NCBI GenBank assembly: GCA_030606485.1
Contig: JAUWGH010000002.1
Span: 321,767-385,766 of the forward strand
Reading direction: 5' to 3'
DNA length: 64,000 bases
From: Promethearchaeota archaeon
GTDB taxonomy: Archaea; Asgardarchaeota; Lokiarchaeia; Sigyniarchaeales; SOKP01
Positions within the stretch are counted from its first letter, which is position 1. Each line of letters begins with the position of its first letter. Positions 27,599 through 36,912 of the stretch are shown one piece after another. A program made the position numbers and the translations under genes. The notes beneath the pieces are model-generated. The model saw nothing but the letters and a program-made list of their open reading frames with translations, did no database searches and had not been told where the DNA came from.

Positions 27599-27775
27599 AT
27601 GATACGAATGTCGGAAGAAAATTTCAAAACTGCCACTTTTGAAGAAAAAATGAGAATGTTATACAGCAAGATGTCCGAGAAACAACAGAAGAATAGTCGT
27701 GAACAAGTAATATATATGTGTAGGGATTATTGCGGTAAATGTCCAAGTTATGAGGGATCTAATTCGAATCTTTGA
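27599..27775 (+). CDS. Small Cys-motif protein, DUF2769-like, possibly truncated
   Basis: A 58-codon frame from ATG at 27599 to TGA at 27773 gives a charged, helical N-terminus (EEKMRMLYSKMSEKQQKN) and a motif C-R-D-Y-C-G-K-C-P-S-Y. That motif is typical of the short archaeal DUF2769 proteins, which have a C-x(3)-C-x-x-C-P-S pattern followed by further cysteines. Here the protein stops nine residues after the motif, so the second cysteine half is missing. It may be a natural short form or a truncated copy. An internal ATG (codon 4) is an equally good start. Confidence 0.5.
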   Translation: MIRMSEENFKTATFEEKMRMLYSKMSEKQQKNSREQVIYMCRDYCGKCPSYEGSNSNL

Positions 27776-27959
27776 AAATCTTCAAGAAAATATTTTTCTA
27801 ATGCTTTTTTTATTTCAATGATTGACAATTATATAGAAGAATTATTTAATTAAAAAATTCAACATTTTGATATCTGACATTCCATATTTCATTATCAGTA
27901 ACTAGAATTAATTAATAATAATTAATACAAAAAAAGATACGCAAAAAATGAAATAAATC

Positions 27960-29012
27960 TTACTGGTTTTTCTCTTTTACTTCTTTAATTACTTCATAAA
28001 TTCTATGTAATAATTCGAACGCAACAGAGGGTTCATCCCATCCATAAAGCCCACAATCTGGACCAATATATTTTAATCGATCTCCGTAATGAGCTATTGC
28101 ATCAAGCAACATCTTTCGTATCCTATCTTTTGGATCTATAAGGGACATAATACCCTCAGGCGTGTTAAGTTTTTCCATAGGAATGCCGGAATCCAGAGAT
28201 TCAGCGAATATATTATTGAAATTTGTTCGACATATTCCGACTCGAATAAATTTATCATAGTCTTCTAAATCTTTCTTGGGGATCACATTTCTCTGATCTG
28301 AAGCATATTCACATGTTAAAACATTAATTTTTTTTGTGTTAAGAGGAATTCGATACGCATTTAAAGTATGCAGGTGAATTAAATTATCAACATCAATTCC
28401 ATCCAATGATTTGTCAAAAATTTCAATTAATTCATCCTCATTTGTATTTACTAAATCTGTATATCCGAAGGAAGGTTCATCAATGGACACTATTTCGGTC
28501 TTAAAATACCTATTATCCAGCATTGAATTTTTAAGAAAACGATTAACTGAAGTTGCATATTTTAATGCAATATCTTTATAAATAGTAAAGCCTCGTTCTC
28601 GAATGTATAATTCAACAGGTCCGGTTACGCAGACCTTTAATCGTATTGGTTTATTTGTTTGTTCATAAATTTCCTTAGCGAAGTGATTAATTATTTCAAC
28701 TTCAGGAATTATTGCTTTATCACTACTTATTAGGAAGGAGTCTTCCTGATAATCATTTAATGGCTTTAAAAATTGAGTGTACATATCAATATGCTGGGGA
28801 TAATTAATGATTTCAACCCCAGCTTCCATTTTTAATTTAAAGGAATTTATAATGGGATTTATAATGAAATTAGTTAAACCTGCATGCCCAAATATATCGT
28901 ATTTTTTAGTTAAAGCATCATAGGCTTTCCAATAAAATTGACTAAATTTCTCTTTATCGAGATTCTTTGGTAAAGGGAAACTTCCCACGTCATCATATTG
29001 AAATGTATTCAT
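27960..29012 (-). CDS. MetE-like (cobalamin-independent methionine synthase superfamily) methyltransferase with altered zinc site
   Basis: The 350-residue single-barrel protein matches the MetE catalytic half: YDDVGSFPLPKN, CVTGPVELYIRERG, IVSIDEPSFGY, the LIHLHTLNAYR strand, LTCEYASDQRNV and YIGPDCGLYGWDEPSV. By eye the zinc ligands would be H215, E235 and C320. The H-x-C of MetE appears as H-T-L, so one cysteine ligand is absent, while C234 lies next to E235 and might replace it. The length fits archaeal core-MetE proteins that use other methyl donors. It sits 39 bases downstream of the GH20 gene on the same strand, so the two are probably co-expressed. Donor and acceptor unknown. Confidence 0.75.
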   Translation of the reverse strand: MNTFQYDDVGSFPLPKNLDKEKFSQFYWKAYDALTKKYDIFGHAGLTNFIINPIINSFKLKMEAGVEIINYPQHIDMYTQFLKPLNDYQEDSFLISSDKAIIPEVEIINHFAKEIYEQTNKPIRLKVCVTGPVELYIRERGFTIYKDIALKYATSVNRFLKNSMLDNRYFKTEIVSIDEPSFGYTDLVNTNEDELIEIFDKSLDGIDVDNLIHLHTLNAYRIPLNTKKINVLTCEYASDQRNVIPKKDLEDYDKFIRVGICRTNFNNIFAESLDSGIPMEKLNTPEGIMSLIDPKDRIRKMLLDAIAHYGDRLKYIGPDCGLYGWDEPSVAFELLHRIYEVIKEVKEKNQ

Positions 29013-29051
29013 TAAGAAAAATAAGAAGTAGTAATATAAAAAAAAATAGAT

Positions 29052-31748
29052 TTATCCATAAAGATTTATCTTTTTAACAATAAATCTTATGAATCTACGA
29101 GCAAGATGATACATTAAGAGACCCAATAGCCCAAAGTGATGTTTCAACGCCCCAAGGGTAGAATATATATAGCTTATTGCGCCAAAATAATCTTGTGTTA
29201 ATGAATACTCGCCTTTTAAAAGATCTGGTTTTATTATATCTCCGTTTAGATTCGGAGGACGACCAAATGATTTTACCTTACTCCAGCGCTTATCACTAAA
29301 ATCGATTTGAGACCATGAATCATTACTAAATTCCTCTTTTTTATAGCAAACCCATGATTTATCAGAGTAAAATTCTTGTATAGAATTATTATCCAATAAA
29401 ATTTGACCAAAAATATTAAAAGCTCCTCCAAAACCTTGATAATTTATACCCTTTATAGCTATTACATTGTTCCCTTTTTTTAGTAAATAAGTAATATCAA
29501 ATGTTTTAACTCGTTTTGCGATTGGGACAATATGGAGCGAAAATCTACTTAAAACTTTCCCGATAATAGTTCCATTTACATATATTTCAATATAATTGCC
29601 TGCGATTCCTTGAATAATTGCTTTCTTTATATTTTGATCAATTTTTATAACCTTTCTAAAATACCTAGGCTTTGGTGGGTTTTCAAATTCTTTTACCCAA
29701 ATCCACATAGATTCTAAATATGGATCAACAAATTGTATATTCTGATTGAGTTCTTCTATTTTTTTATTATATGCATTAATGACAAAATCAAAAAGAATGA
29801 GAATTTGGTCGAGACAAGGACGTTTTGCAGATCTAAGCCATAATTCTTCGTATCTATTTTTCAAATAAGTGAATTTATTTTTTATTTCTTCCAATTGTGG
29901 GATTATCTTCTCTCTTAACTCATTATTTAAGTCGTTTGATTTTATTAAATTAGTTATTGATATAGATATTTTAATTTTTTCACTCAAAATCTGAGCCAAT
30001 TCAGCTCCAAGCTTAATGTACTCAAAATTTTCCTTGTTAAATTTAACAAAATTCTCAAGTTCTTCATAAATTCTTAGGGATTGAATTGCCATATCTTCCA
30101 TTAATTCATATTTATCAAAAGGTGGTTTAATTTTCTCAGAGGTAAATGGATGTTTGAAAAGATACGTAAAAAACAATGGTGGTAATAATATCGAAACCTT
30201 TTTATACAATTTTGGCATTGAACTTAGAGTATTAAACAATTTGAAATAATTTTCAAGATGTTTTTCCTCTAATCCATAAAATAGAAAGCCGTAGGTTTTT
30301 ACGTTATCTTTATAAATATCAAATTTAGAATTCCATGAAACAGCGGCACCTAAGACTCCACCAAAAAGTGTATTATCTCTAAAAGAGTAATAATGTTGAT
30401 CCCCCCAAATACTATTCAACATACCAATAACGCCGCGATCTTTGCTATTGACTCCTTGTTTCGTTAAATTGATTATATTTTTACTTGCATGTATATTATC
30501 CGGAAAATTTCTGCACCAATTCAACATTGAAGGACTTACGATTACTTTAAAACCTGCATCTAATAATTTATCCAAATCTTTATAATAATCCCTTGGAGTA
30601 TATTCCCAATACATTAATATTATATTTTTATTGAGATTTTCTAAGATATTTTCATCAGTAATGGGAATATCATGATACATCACAATTTTATCTTTCCCAG
30701 CCCCAGTTACCATCTCATAAATTTTATTATAAAAATCTATAAGTACCTTCCTCTTTCCCTCCCTTTCTACTAAATCCCTTGACCTTACCGTTCCTAAATC
30801 AAAACTCTCATCACATCCGATGTGGAACCATTTGCTGGAGAATGCCTTACTTAATATTTCTATATAGCTTTTTAAGAAGGGAAATATTTCCGGATTTGAA
30901 ACATTAACACAGCCACTTCCCGGAAATTCAGCTAAATTCCAATAATTTTCTATCATAAAAATATTATCTTGATGACCAATACAATTGTAAATAGGAAAGA
31001 AGTTTACAAATCTCTCCTTTGCATATTTATCAATCTCTTTGATTTCTTCGACTGATAATGCACCCCTATTTTTACCAATATTTGGATAATCAGGATTAAT
31101 AATCATATCTTGAAGATAACATGGACAAAATGTATTCAATTTATAATGGCAATATATTTTTATGAACCGTTTGGCACTTTCAACGGTAAATACTTGCCCT
31201 CGAGCAATATCTTCTGTCACGCCTCTCATATCTAAATCGGGATAATCAATTATTTCAATTTCTGGAAGAATAATGTGTTTTCGATCCTCTTTTTTTTCTG
31301 TTAGTTGAATCATATTTTTTAAAAAACCGTTTTTAAATATTTGAATTAAAGTCTGGACACCATAGAATAACCCCTGATCAGTTTTAGAATAAGTTGCTAC
31401 CATATTATTCGAAATAATCAACCCATAACTCTCATCACCTTTAAGATTTTTCTCATTGATACGATTTTTAAATTGAACACCATTAAATTTTTCAAAAGTG
31501 CCAGAATATTCATAATTCAGAGCGCAAAATTGATCAAGCGCATCATTTATATCATCTAATATTAATTTAAATTTCTCTGTATTAAAAAAATAAAATTCCG
31601 AATCTTCTTTTAATGAATATCCACAATTGTTTTTACTATGGATGAGATGCTGAGGTGGTGGAATCAAAATAGGTCTCTCTGAAGATAAATTCTCTAATTT
31701 TTCAAGATTTGTAATAATTAAACCCTTTAAATTTTTCAAGCAATTCAC
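29052..31748 (-). CDS. GH20-type beta-N-acetylhexosaminidase-like protein with C-terminal sugar-binding-like domain
   Basis: The 898-residue protein has an N-terminal beta domain (to about 160) with GLFYGVQTLIQIFKN, then the TIM barrel: IIDYPDLDMRGVTEDIARGQ and the catalytic pair D313-E314 in WFHIGCDESFDLG. A long helical part (about 530-700) is followed by a galactose-binding-like sandwich (about 705-850, e.g. GNYIEIYVNGTIIGKV). GH20 enzymes use substrate-assisted catalysis on N-acetylglucosamine or N-acetylgalactosamine ends. No signal peptide is clear. The C-terminus ends in a hydrophobic/basic stretch (LLMYHLARRFIRFIVKK) that could touch the membrane. It is probably co-transcribed with the MetE-like gene. 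Confidence 0.82.
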   Translation of the reverse strand: MNCLKNLKGLIITNLEKLENLSSERPILIPPPQHLIHSKNNCGYSLKEDSEFYFFNTEKFKLILDDINDALDQFCALNYEYSGTFEKFNGVQFKNRINEKNLKGDESYGLIISNNMVATYSKTDQGLFYGVQTLIQIFKNGFLKNMIQLTEKKEDRKHIILPEIEIIDYPDLDMRGVTEDIARGQVFTVESAKRFIKIYCHYKLNTFCPCYLQDMIINPDYPNIGKNRGALSVEEIKEIDKYAKERFVNFFPIYNCIGHQDNIFMIENYWNLAEFPGSGCVNVSNPEIFPFLKSYIEILSKAFSSKWFHIGCDESFDLGTVRSRDLVEREGKRKVLIDFYNKIYEMVTGAGKDKIVMYHDIPITDENILENLNKNIILMYWEYTPRDYYKDLDKLLDAGFKVIVSPSMLNWCRNFPDNIHASKNIINLTKQGVNSKDRGVIGMLNSIWGDQHYYSFRDNTLFGGVLGAAVSWNSKFDIYKDNVKTYGFLFYGLEEKHLENYFKLFNTLSSMPKLYKKVSILLPPLFFTYLFKHPFTSEKIKPPFDKYELMEDMAIQSLRIYEELENFVKFNKENFEYIKLGAELAQILSEKIKISISITNLIKSNDLNNELREKIIPQLEEIKNKFTYLKNRYEELWLRSAKRPCLDQILILFDFVINAYNKKIEELNQNIQFVDPYLESMWIWVKEFENPPKPRYFRKVIKIDQNIKKAIIQGIAGNYIEIYVNGTIIGKVLSRFSLHIVPIAKRVKTFDITYLLKKGNNVIAIKGINYQGFGGAFNIFGQILLDNNSIQEFYSDKSWVCYKKEEFSNDSWSQIDFSDKRWSKVKSFGRPPNLNGDIIKPDLLKGEYSLTQDYFGAISYIYSTLGALKHHFGLLGLLMYHLARRFIRFIVKKINLYG

Positions 31749-31874
31749 TTCATAATTAAATTCTTTATTTTATTTTTTTCATTTTCATTATATTTAATAT
31801 TAAACGATTGACTAATTAAAGTATAAAACAATCAAATGAAATTATTAAAAAACATCAATAAGTGAAAAAATAAG

Positions 31875-33104
31875 ATGTACGACTATAAAAGTTACAAAGA
31901 TGTGGATTTAAAGGGAAAAAAGGTCTTAATTCGTGTTGATATTAACTCAAACATTGACACGAGCGGAGAAAAACCAAAAATAAGGGGCGAATCACCAAGA
32001 ATTAAATTGATAATTCCTACATTAAATGAATTAAAAGATAGTGCAGTTGTTTTAATCGCTCACCAAGGAAGACCTGGTGGAAAAGATTTCACCTCATTAG
32101 ATATTCATGCCGAGCAATTAAGGAGTTTTATCCCGGATAGAACGGTAAAATATGTCGAAGATATTTTTGGAGAAACCGCTATAGATGCAATAAAACAGTT
32201 AAAGCCTGGAGAAATCCTAGTATTAGATAATGTTAGAAAATTCGATTTAGATACTAAAAGCTTTAAGGATTTTAAAGAAGCTCAACAAACCGAATTAATT
32301 CAAAAATTGGCACCTTTATTTGATTATTTCATTAATGATGCTTTCGGAGCGGCTCATCGCAGCCAACCCAGTATTATTGGATGGCCCACTCTTTTAGCTG
32401 GCCCCTTGATCATTAAAGAATTTGAGTATATGGAAAAAATTATTGAGAGACCAGAAAAACCAGTTGCAATGTTAATTGGAGGTGCTAAAGCAATTGGAAA
32501 ATATAAAGCAATGAAATACAACTTTGAAAATGACAGACTAGATTACGCATTATGCAGTGGTTTAACAGCAATTCTTATAATGGAAGCGATTGGGATGAAT
32601 ATGGGCTCTAAGAATAAAGATATTATCTCTAAGGATTTAGAAACAAACAAAGATGACATTATAGCTACCTATAATAAATTTAAAGATAAGATAATACTTC
32701 CAAAAGATTTGGTAATTAAGGAGAATGGGGGCACGAAAAATGTCTCAACTGAAGAAGCTGGTAAATACAATACAATTACTGGTGATATTGGTCCAGAAAC
32801 CGTAAAAGAGTTCTCTGATGTAATTATGAAATGCAAAACCATTATTGCTAATGGTCCTCCTGGAATTTTCGAAGATGAGGTATTTAGAGATGGAACAAAA
32901 GCAATGGTTAAAGCAATGGCTGAAGCTTCAGAGCAAAACAATGCTCTAACTGTGATTGGTGGGGGCGAAATGGGGCTAGCTGCTGAAATGTTTGGTTATG
33001 GTGATAAAGTCTCCTTCATTTCTACAGGTGGCGGAGCAATGTTAGAACTATTATCAGGAAAAGAAGTGCCTTTAGTTAAAGCGTTTAGAGAGAAAAAACC
33101 TTAA
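31875..33104 (+). CDS. pgk: Phosphoglycerate kinase
   Basis: The 409-residue length and motifs are those of archaeal PGK: KKVLIRVDINSNID, AHQGRPGGKDFTSL (3-phosphoglycerate site), NDAFGAAHRSQPSI, the hinge and IANGPPGIFEDE, and the ADP-binding VIGGGEMGLAAEM with STGGGAMLELLSG at the end. It interconverts 1,3-bisphosphoglycerate plus ADP with 3-phosphoglycerate plus ATP in the cytoplasm. It is a single gene without other glycolysis genes next to it. The divergent neighbour is GH20, 126 bases away. Confidence 0.96.
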   Translation: MYDYKSYKDVDLKGKKVLIRVDINSNIDTSGEKPKIRGESPRIKLIIPTLNELKDSAVVLIAHQGRPGGKDFTSLDIHAEQLRSFIPDRTVKYVEDIFGETAIDAIKQLKPGEILVLDNVRKFDLDTKSFKDFKEAQQTELIQKLAPLFDYFINDAFGAAHRSQPSIIGWPTLLAGPLIIKEFEYMEKIIERPEKPVAMLIGGAKAIGKYKAMKYNFENDRLDYALCSGLTAILIMEAIGMNMGSKNKDIISKDLETNKDDIIATYNKFKDKIILPKDLVIKENGGTKNVSTEEAGKYNTITGDIGPETVKEFSDVIMKCKTIIANGPPGIFEDEVFRDGTKAMVKAMAEASEQNNALTVIGGGEMGLAAEMFGYGDKVSFISTGGGAMLELLSGKEVPLVKAFREKKP

Positions 33105-33108
33105 AAAC

Positions 33109-33147
33109 AATTTTTAAATATTTACTCCTTTTTTTCGTTTTTTAATT
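33109..33147 (+). terminator. T-rich terminator of pgk
   Basis: Right after the pgk stop there are several T runs, among them CTTTTTTTC and GTTTTTTAA (about 33128-33143). Archaeal transcription commonly stops at such runs without a hairpin. Read from sequence only. Confidence 0.4.
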
Positions 33148-33255
33148 TAATCCCCAGAAATTAAAGAGGTACGCTCCCATCCGAATACTTCTATAATTTT
33201 TAAGTATTCATCATATGTGTCCTGGGAAATATTTTATATATTAGATTTTTTAGCA

Positions 33256-33405
33256 TCATCCTCCACCATTAGGAGGAGGTTGGAATAAAACCGGAGCGAA
33301 TATTACTAATATAATTACAATTATTATTATTGCCGCTATAATTGTACCTAAGATAATAAAATTTTTTTGTTTCCGTTTATCTGCAATATTTTGATCCATA
33401 ACCAT
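33256..33405 (-). CDS. Micro-protein with one membrane helix
   Basis: A 49-codon frame from ATG at 33405 to TGA at 33256 encodes a basic N-terminus (DKRKQKN), one strongly hydrophobic helix (FIILGTIIAAIIIIVIILVI) and a proline/glycine tail (QPPPNGGG). The composition is that of a real single-pass membrane peptide, not random AT-rich translation. It is divergent from the large ubiquitin-like membrane protein, with starts 128 bases apart. Function unknown. Confidence 0.5.
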   Translation of the reverse strand: MVMDQNIADKRKQKNFIILGTIIAAIIIIVIILVIFAPVLFQPPPNGGG

Positions 33406-33532
33406 ACACTTTATTTTTTAGACTTAATTAATCTAATTCAAATTATATATTTCCATTAAATTTTTATAAAATTACAATAATAAAATAATTCAATTATTTA
33501 AGTTAAATTTAAATCGATGAGAGAATATTAAA

Positions 33533-35371
33533 ATGATTAGTAAACTTGAATATATAAATGATTTTTCAATAAAGATTGAAGATATAAGTAAAATCTGCTA
33601 TGATAAATCTACTAAAATATTTTCTGCCGACCTTTTTGATTTTAAATTTATAGGTCTTTATAGAAAATCGACAAAAATTAGAAAAATCTTGGATGAGCTC
33701 TATACTTTATTGATAGACTTACCAGTAAAACGCAATGATCTTTTTCTTTTAAATTTAAAAAACTGGAAACCAATCTCTGAAAAAAGTAAAATAAAGAAAC
33801 TGAATTTGACAAAAAATGATGAGTTTGTATTTGGAATAAGGTTTAATATTAATATAATCGATGAAAATACTGACCAGCATAAATTATTTAGAGATATTTT
33901 CCCTCACAAGATACCTTTTAATATGATTCTACAGAAATTCACAACAGATGTAGGCATAGATAATAGATCTTTTGAACTTTATGTAAAAGAGAAATCTATG
34001 TCTCAGTGGATTTTATTCGAGGATAATGGTGAGAAACTATTTGAAGATATAATAAGTGAATACGGAAATGTTTTTGAATTACGAATTAAGAAATTCGAAT
34101 ATAAAGAAGAAAAATATCTTGTAATATATTTTGAAAATAAGTTATCGCCAGAGCCCGAGCTTGTGCCGTTCCCAGTTTTACCTACTTCAACTATAACTGA
34201 TCTTTTACCCGAATTATCAGAAAAATTTAATATTCAGCCACAAGATGTATCTATAACAGAAAAATATGGAACTATACTTTCACCAGAAGATTACATGCTG
34301 CCAATTAAAGAGTTGAAGGAAAAATATGGAGATACGTTTGATATAGTTGAAATCCATTTTGCAGGTGGCGGTCCTCCTCCTCCAAAAGAAAAAGATATGT
34401 TTATCGAAGAAATTCATGAGGAAGAGAAGAAAAAACTAAGGAAAAAAGCAATGCCTTCAATATTATCACGCCCAGCAGGCCCACCTAAAACTAAAGAAGT
34501 TAGTAAACAAGAAGTTCCTAAATTGGCTTCAGTGAAAGCACCTCCTCTTCCAGAAAGAGCATTATTTAAACGAGATGAAATTCAAATGGAAACTGAAGCT
34601 GAGGAAATTGAAGATGTGTTAGCGTATGCACCTTTAGAAGATCAAGGTATAGAAACTCCCCAATTAATCAGATATGATATCAATATGGGACTCCAATACT
34701 ACTCAGTGATGATGGAACAGTGTAGTTATTTATTTTATATATATTTTTCTCATGAAGAATTAATAATAGAAGATGAGGATGGTAAAACAATAGTTAAAAC
34801 GAAATTTACAATAGAAACAACTAAAAAAGAGCCCCCAGTATTAGACGTTAGAGTAGAAGGAGAAGGTTTCGAAGTTCATCCTCTTATTGCTAAACTACTT
34901 GTTAAAAAAGAAGCCGTGAACCCACCTCTTATGATTTTTTCAGTTCTCCCTATAAAAGCAGACAAAAAAGAAAACAAGAAAAAAGATAAAGAACATACTG
35001 ATACTCGATTTTTGCATGTGCTCATTGATTTTGAGGATAAAATTATAAACCACACAGTTTTAGCGATAATTGTCCAACCCAAACATTTTCACTTAGATCT
35101 TGGACCCATACATATCGATATTGGTAAAACAACTGCCACTTTTATTTCCTTAATTTCATTAGCCTGGGCAGTGATCTCAGTAATATATTCCCTCATATCT
35201 ATTGATTTATCATCCACTCTATTTAATGTAGTAGGGGGATTCACTCCCAGCCTAATATCCATTCTATTTGTCGTCATTTTCTTTTACACATTAATTAAAG
35301 GAGTTTATCCACTCAAAAGAATGTGGAGTAATACTCTTAATTTCGATAAGACTTCACCAATTTCAAAATAA
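33533..35371 (+). CDS. Membrane protein with apparent tandem ubiquitin-like beta-grasp domains
   Basis: The 612-residue protein is not recognised as a named family. Three units of about 85-95 residues follow each other (about 11-106, 104-190, 193-277). Units 2 and 3 share the plan strand-strand-helix-variable-strand and then an L-x-x-x-Y-G-x-x-F-[DE] strand end (EDIISEYGNVFELRI and KELKEKYGDTFDIVEI). This is the order of ubiquitin-like folds of the YukD type. The third ends in H-F-A-G-G-G before a proline-rich linker (280-345). A beta-rich domain lies at about 380-515. Two helices (about 533-555 and 570-590) anchor it. Domain assignment is by pattern only. Confidence 0.6.
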   Translation: MISKLEYINDFSIKIEDISKICYDKSTKIFSADLFDFKFIGLYRKSTKIRKILDELYTLLIDLPVKRNDLFLLNLKNWKPISEKSKIKKLNLTKNDEFVFGIRFNINIIDENTDQHKLFRDIFPHKIPFNMILQKFTTDVGIDNRSFELYVKEKSMSQWILFEDNGEKLFEDIISEYGNVFELRIKKFEYKEEKYLVIYFENKLSPEPELVPFPVLPTSTITDLLPELSEKFNIQPQDVSITEKYGTILSPEDYMLPIKELKEKYGDTFDIVEIHFAGGGPPPPKEKDMFIEEIHEEEKKKLRKKAMPSILSRPAGPPKTKEVSKQEVPKLASVKAPPLPERALFKRDEIQMETEAEEIEDVLAYAPLEDQGIETPQLIRYDINMGLQYYSVMMEQCSYLFYIYFSHEELIIEDEDGKTIVKTKFTIETTKKEPPVLDVRVEGEGFEVHPLIAKLLVKKEAVNPPLMIFSVLPIKADKKENKKKDKEHTDTRFLHVLIDFEDKIINHTVLAIIVQPKHFHLDLGPIHIDIGKTTATFISLISLAWAVISVIYSLISIDLSSTLFNVVGGFTPSLISILFVVIFFYTLIKGVYPLKRMWSNTLNFDKTSPISK

Positions 35372-35412
35372 AATTAGAGTTAAAGAAAATTAAGTAAAAA
35401 CTATGTGAGACG

Positions 35413-35641
35413 ATGAAAGTATCGATAGATAAGAAGATAGCTGAAAATCTAATTCAATTCAAAAAAAGAAACTTACAAAACAATATCAATAACATTTTAA
35501 AAAGATGGAATGAAACATCTGCTGATATATTTAAAAAAAGTTAAAATCGGTGTTTATATTGAGGCAGAGAATGATGCAATTGACTTGAAACAACTTTTAC
35601 TCGAAGAAAAGAAATTAAATGAGTTATTAGAAACTTTATAA
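35413..35641 (+). pseudogene. Small gene split by a one-base frameshift in an A run
   Basis: From ATG at 35413 a frame encodes MKVSIDKKIAENLIQFKK and so on to N-E-T-S-A-D-I-F and stops at 35544. A second frame then continues with KKVKIGVYIEAENDAIDLKQ and ends at 35641. Removing one A from the seven-A run at 35533-35539 joins both into one protein of about 75 residues with a sensible helical pattern. This is either a recent frameshift or a homopolymer error in the sequence. I recall similar small helical archaeal proteins but cannot name a function; an antitoxin-like DNA-binding role is possible. Confidence 0.55.
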
Positions 35642-35738
35642 TTAGAGATATCAAATTAATATTTAATCTTTTTTTGAATAATTTTTAATGAGTGAAAAAA
35701 TAATAATAAAACATATACAATAGGAGATAGAATCTCAA

Positions 35739-36788
35739 TTGACAATTTTAGATAGATCAAAGGTTCGTTCCGATGTACTCAAAATTATGGATGCCTACCT
35801 TGGTATCCAAAGAAAGGTAAGTGACGAATTTCTAAAGAAAGAAGAGAATAAGGGGGTTGATTTTGATGCACTTTGGCAAAAAGTGATGGAAGGGAATGAA
35901 CGTTTTTTTAAAGGAGAAAATATGAGTGGTTTTTTAACTAAGGATGAGCAGCTCTTTTTGACGAGATTTCATCGATTTGGTACCGAATATGGAGCGAATC
36001 TTGTGCAAAAAAGATACCCTATTCCTAAAGATGTTAAAATAAAGATAATTGATGCGAATGGAGTCCCAGCAGAATGGCAAATAGTTCCAAGCGCAGTAGA
36101 AGATAGAGTTTTATTATATCTTCACGGAGGTGGATACATAATAGGATCTCCAAATGACCACCGATTACTCACAGTTCAACTAGGAAGGGCTATTAAAATG
36201 AGAGTACTGAGCATCGATTATCGTCTTGCACCTGAATATCCACATCCTGCACCACTGGAAGATTCCATTACTGTTTATAAATGGCTTTTATCAAAAGATA
36301 TTAAGCCGGAGAATATTATTATCGCCGGAGATTCAGCAGGAGGTAATTTAACGCTCGTAACACTTATTAAATTACGAGATGATGGAATACCACTTCCTGC
36401 TGGAGCAGTTTGTTTATCACCAGTAACTGATTATGCAGGCACTGGAGACTCATATTTTAAGAATGCGGAGAGAGATATATTTTTAGCAGATGCCGGGTTG
36501 TTTTGGTGGACTGAAGCACATTTAGCAGGAGCAGATACTCGGGATCCTTTAGTTTCTCCTCTTTTTGCGGATCTAAAAGGCTTACCACCTCTTTTAATTC
36601 AAGCCAGTACAAGTGAAATGCTATATGATGATTCGAGACTCTTTGTTGAGCGCGCTAAGGCTGCTGGTTTGGATGCAACATTGGAAGTATGGGATGATAT
36701 GATGCATGTATTTCAAGCTTTTGGATTACCTGAATCAAAAGAAGCAATAACTAATATCAGTAAATTTGTACAAACATTATTCATTTAA
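35739..36788 (+). CDS. Hormone-sensitive-lipase-family esterase
   Basis: The 349-residue alpha/beta hydrolase has the HSL oxyanion motif H-G-G-G at 129-132, the nucleophile S199 in IAGDSAGGN, the acid about D297 (MLYDDSRLF) and H323 (MMHVFQAF). It also has the YRLAPEYPHPAPLED stretch typical of the family. These enzymes hydrolyse short- and medium-chain acyl esters in the cytoplasm. The frame opens with TTG at 35739, about 11 bases after AGGAGA; an ATG about 16 codons later is possible but less well placed. An N-terminal cap of about 110 residues is longer than in its paralogue at 56.2 kb. Confidence 0.9.
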   Translation: MTILDRSKVRSDVLKIMDAYLGIQRKVSDEFLKKEENKGVDFDALWQKVMEGNERFFKGENMSGFLTKDEQLFLTRFHRFGTEYGANLVQKRYPIPKDVKIKIIDANGVPAEWQIVPSAVEDRVLLYLHGGGYIIGSPNDHRLLTVQLGRAIKMRVLSIDYRLAPEYPHPAPLEDSITVYKWLLSKDIKPENIIIAGDSAGGNLTLVTLIKLRDDGIPLPAGAVCLSPVTDYAGTGDSYFKNAERDIFLADAGLFWWTEAHLAGADTRDPLVSPLFADLKGLPPLLIQASTSEMLYDDSRLFVERAKAAGLDATLEVWDDMMHVFQAFGLPESKEAITNISKFVQTLFI

Positions 36789-36800
36789 AGTTATTTTATT

Positions 36801-36813
36801 TAATTTTTTTTTT
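36801..36813 (+). terminator. T-run terminator of the HSL esterase
   Basis: A run of ten Ts (36804-36813) lies about 15 bases after the stop codon of the esterase and fits an archaeal poly-T terminator. Confidence 0.4.
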
Positions 36814-36912
36814 ATTATCTTAATATATTTGGCTTTTGAATTAAATAGATAAATTATAATACATTTTCGATAAAAATTTTATTGAAAAATACTTAATTCT
36901 TGAATCGAGGAT

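Noticed and set aside
33147..33230. Minus-strand stretch reading like a protein end (DTYDEYLKIIEVFGWERTSL)
   Set aside because: No start codon and an in-phase stop just upstream. It may be a remnant, but too short to call.
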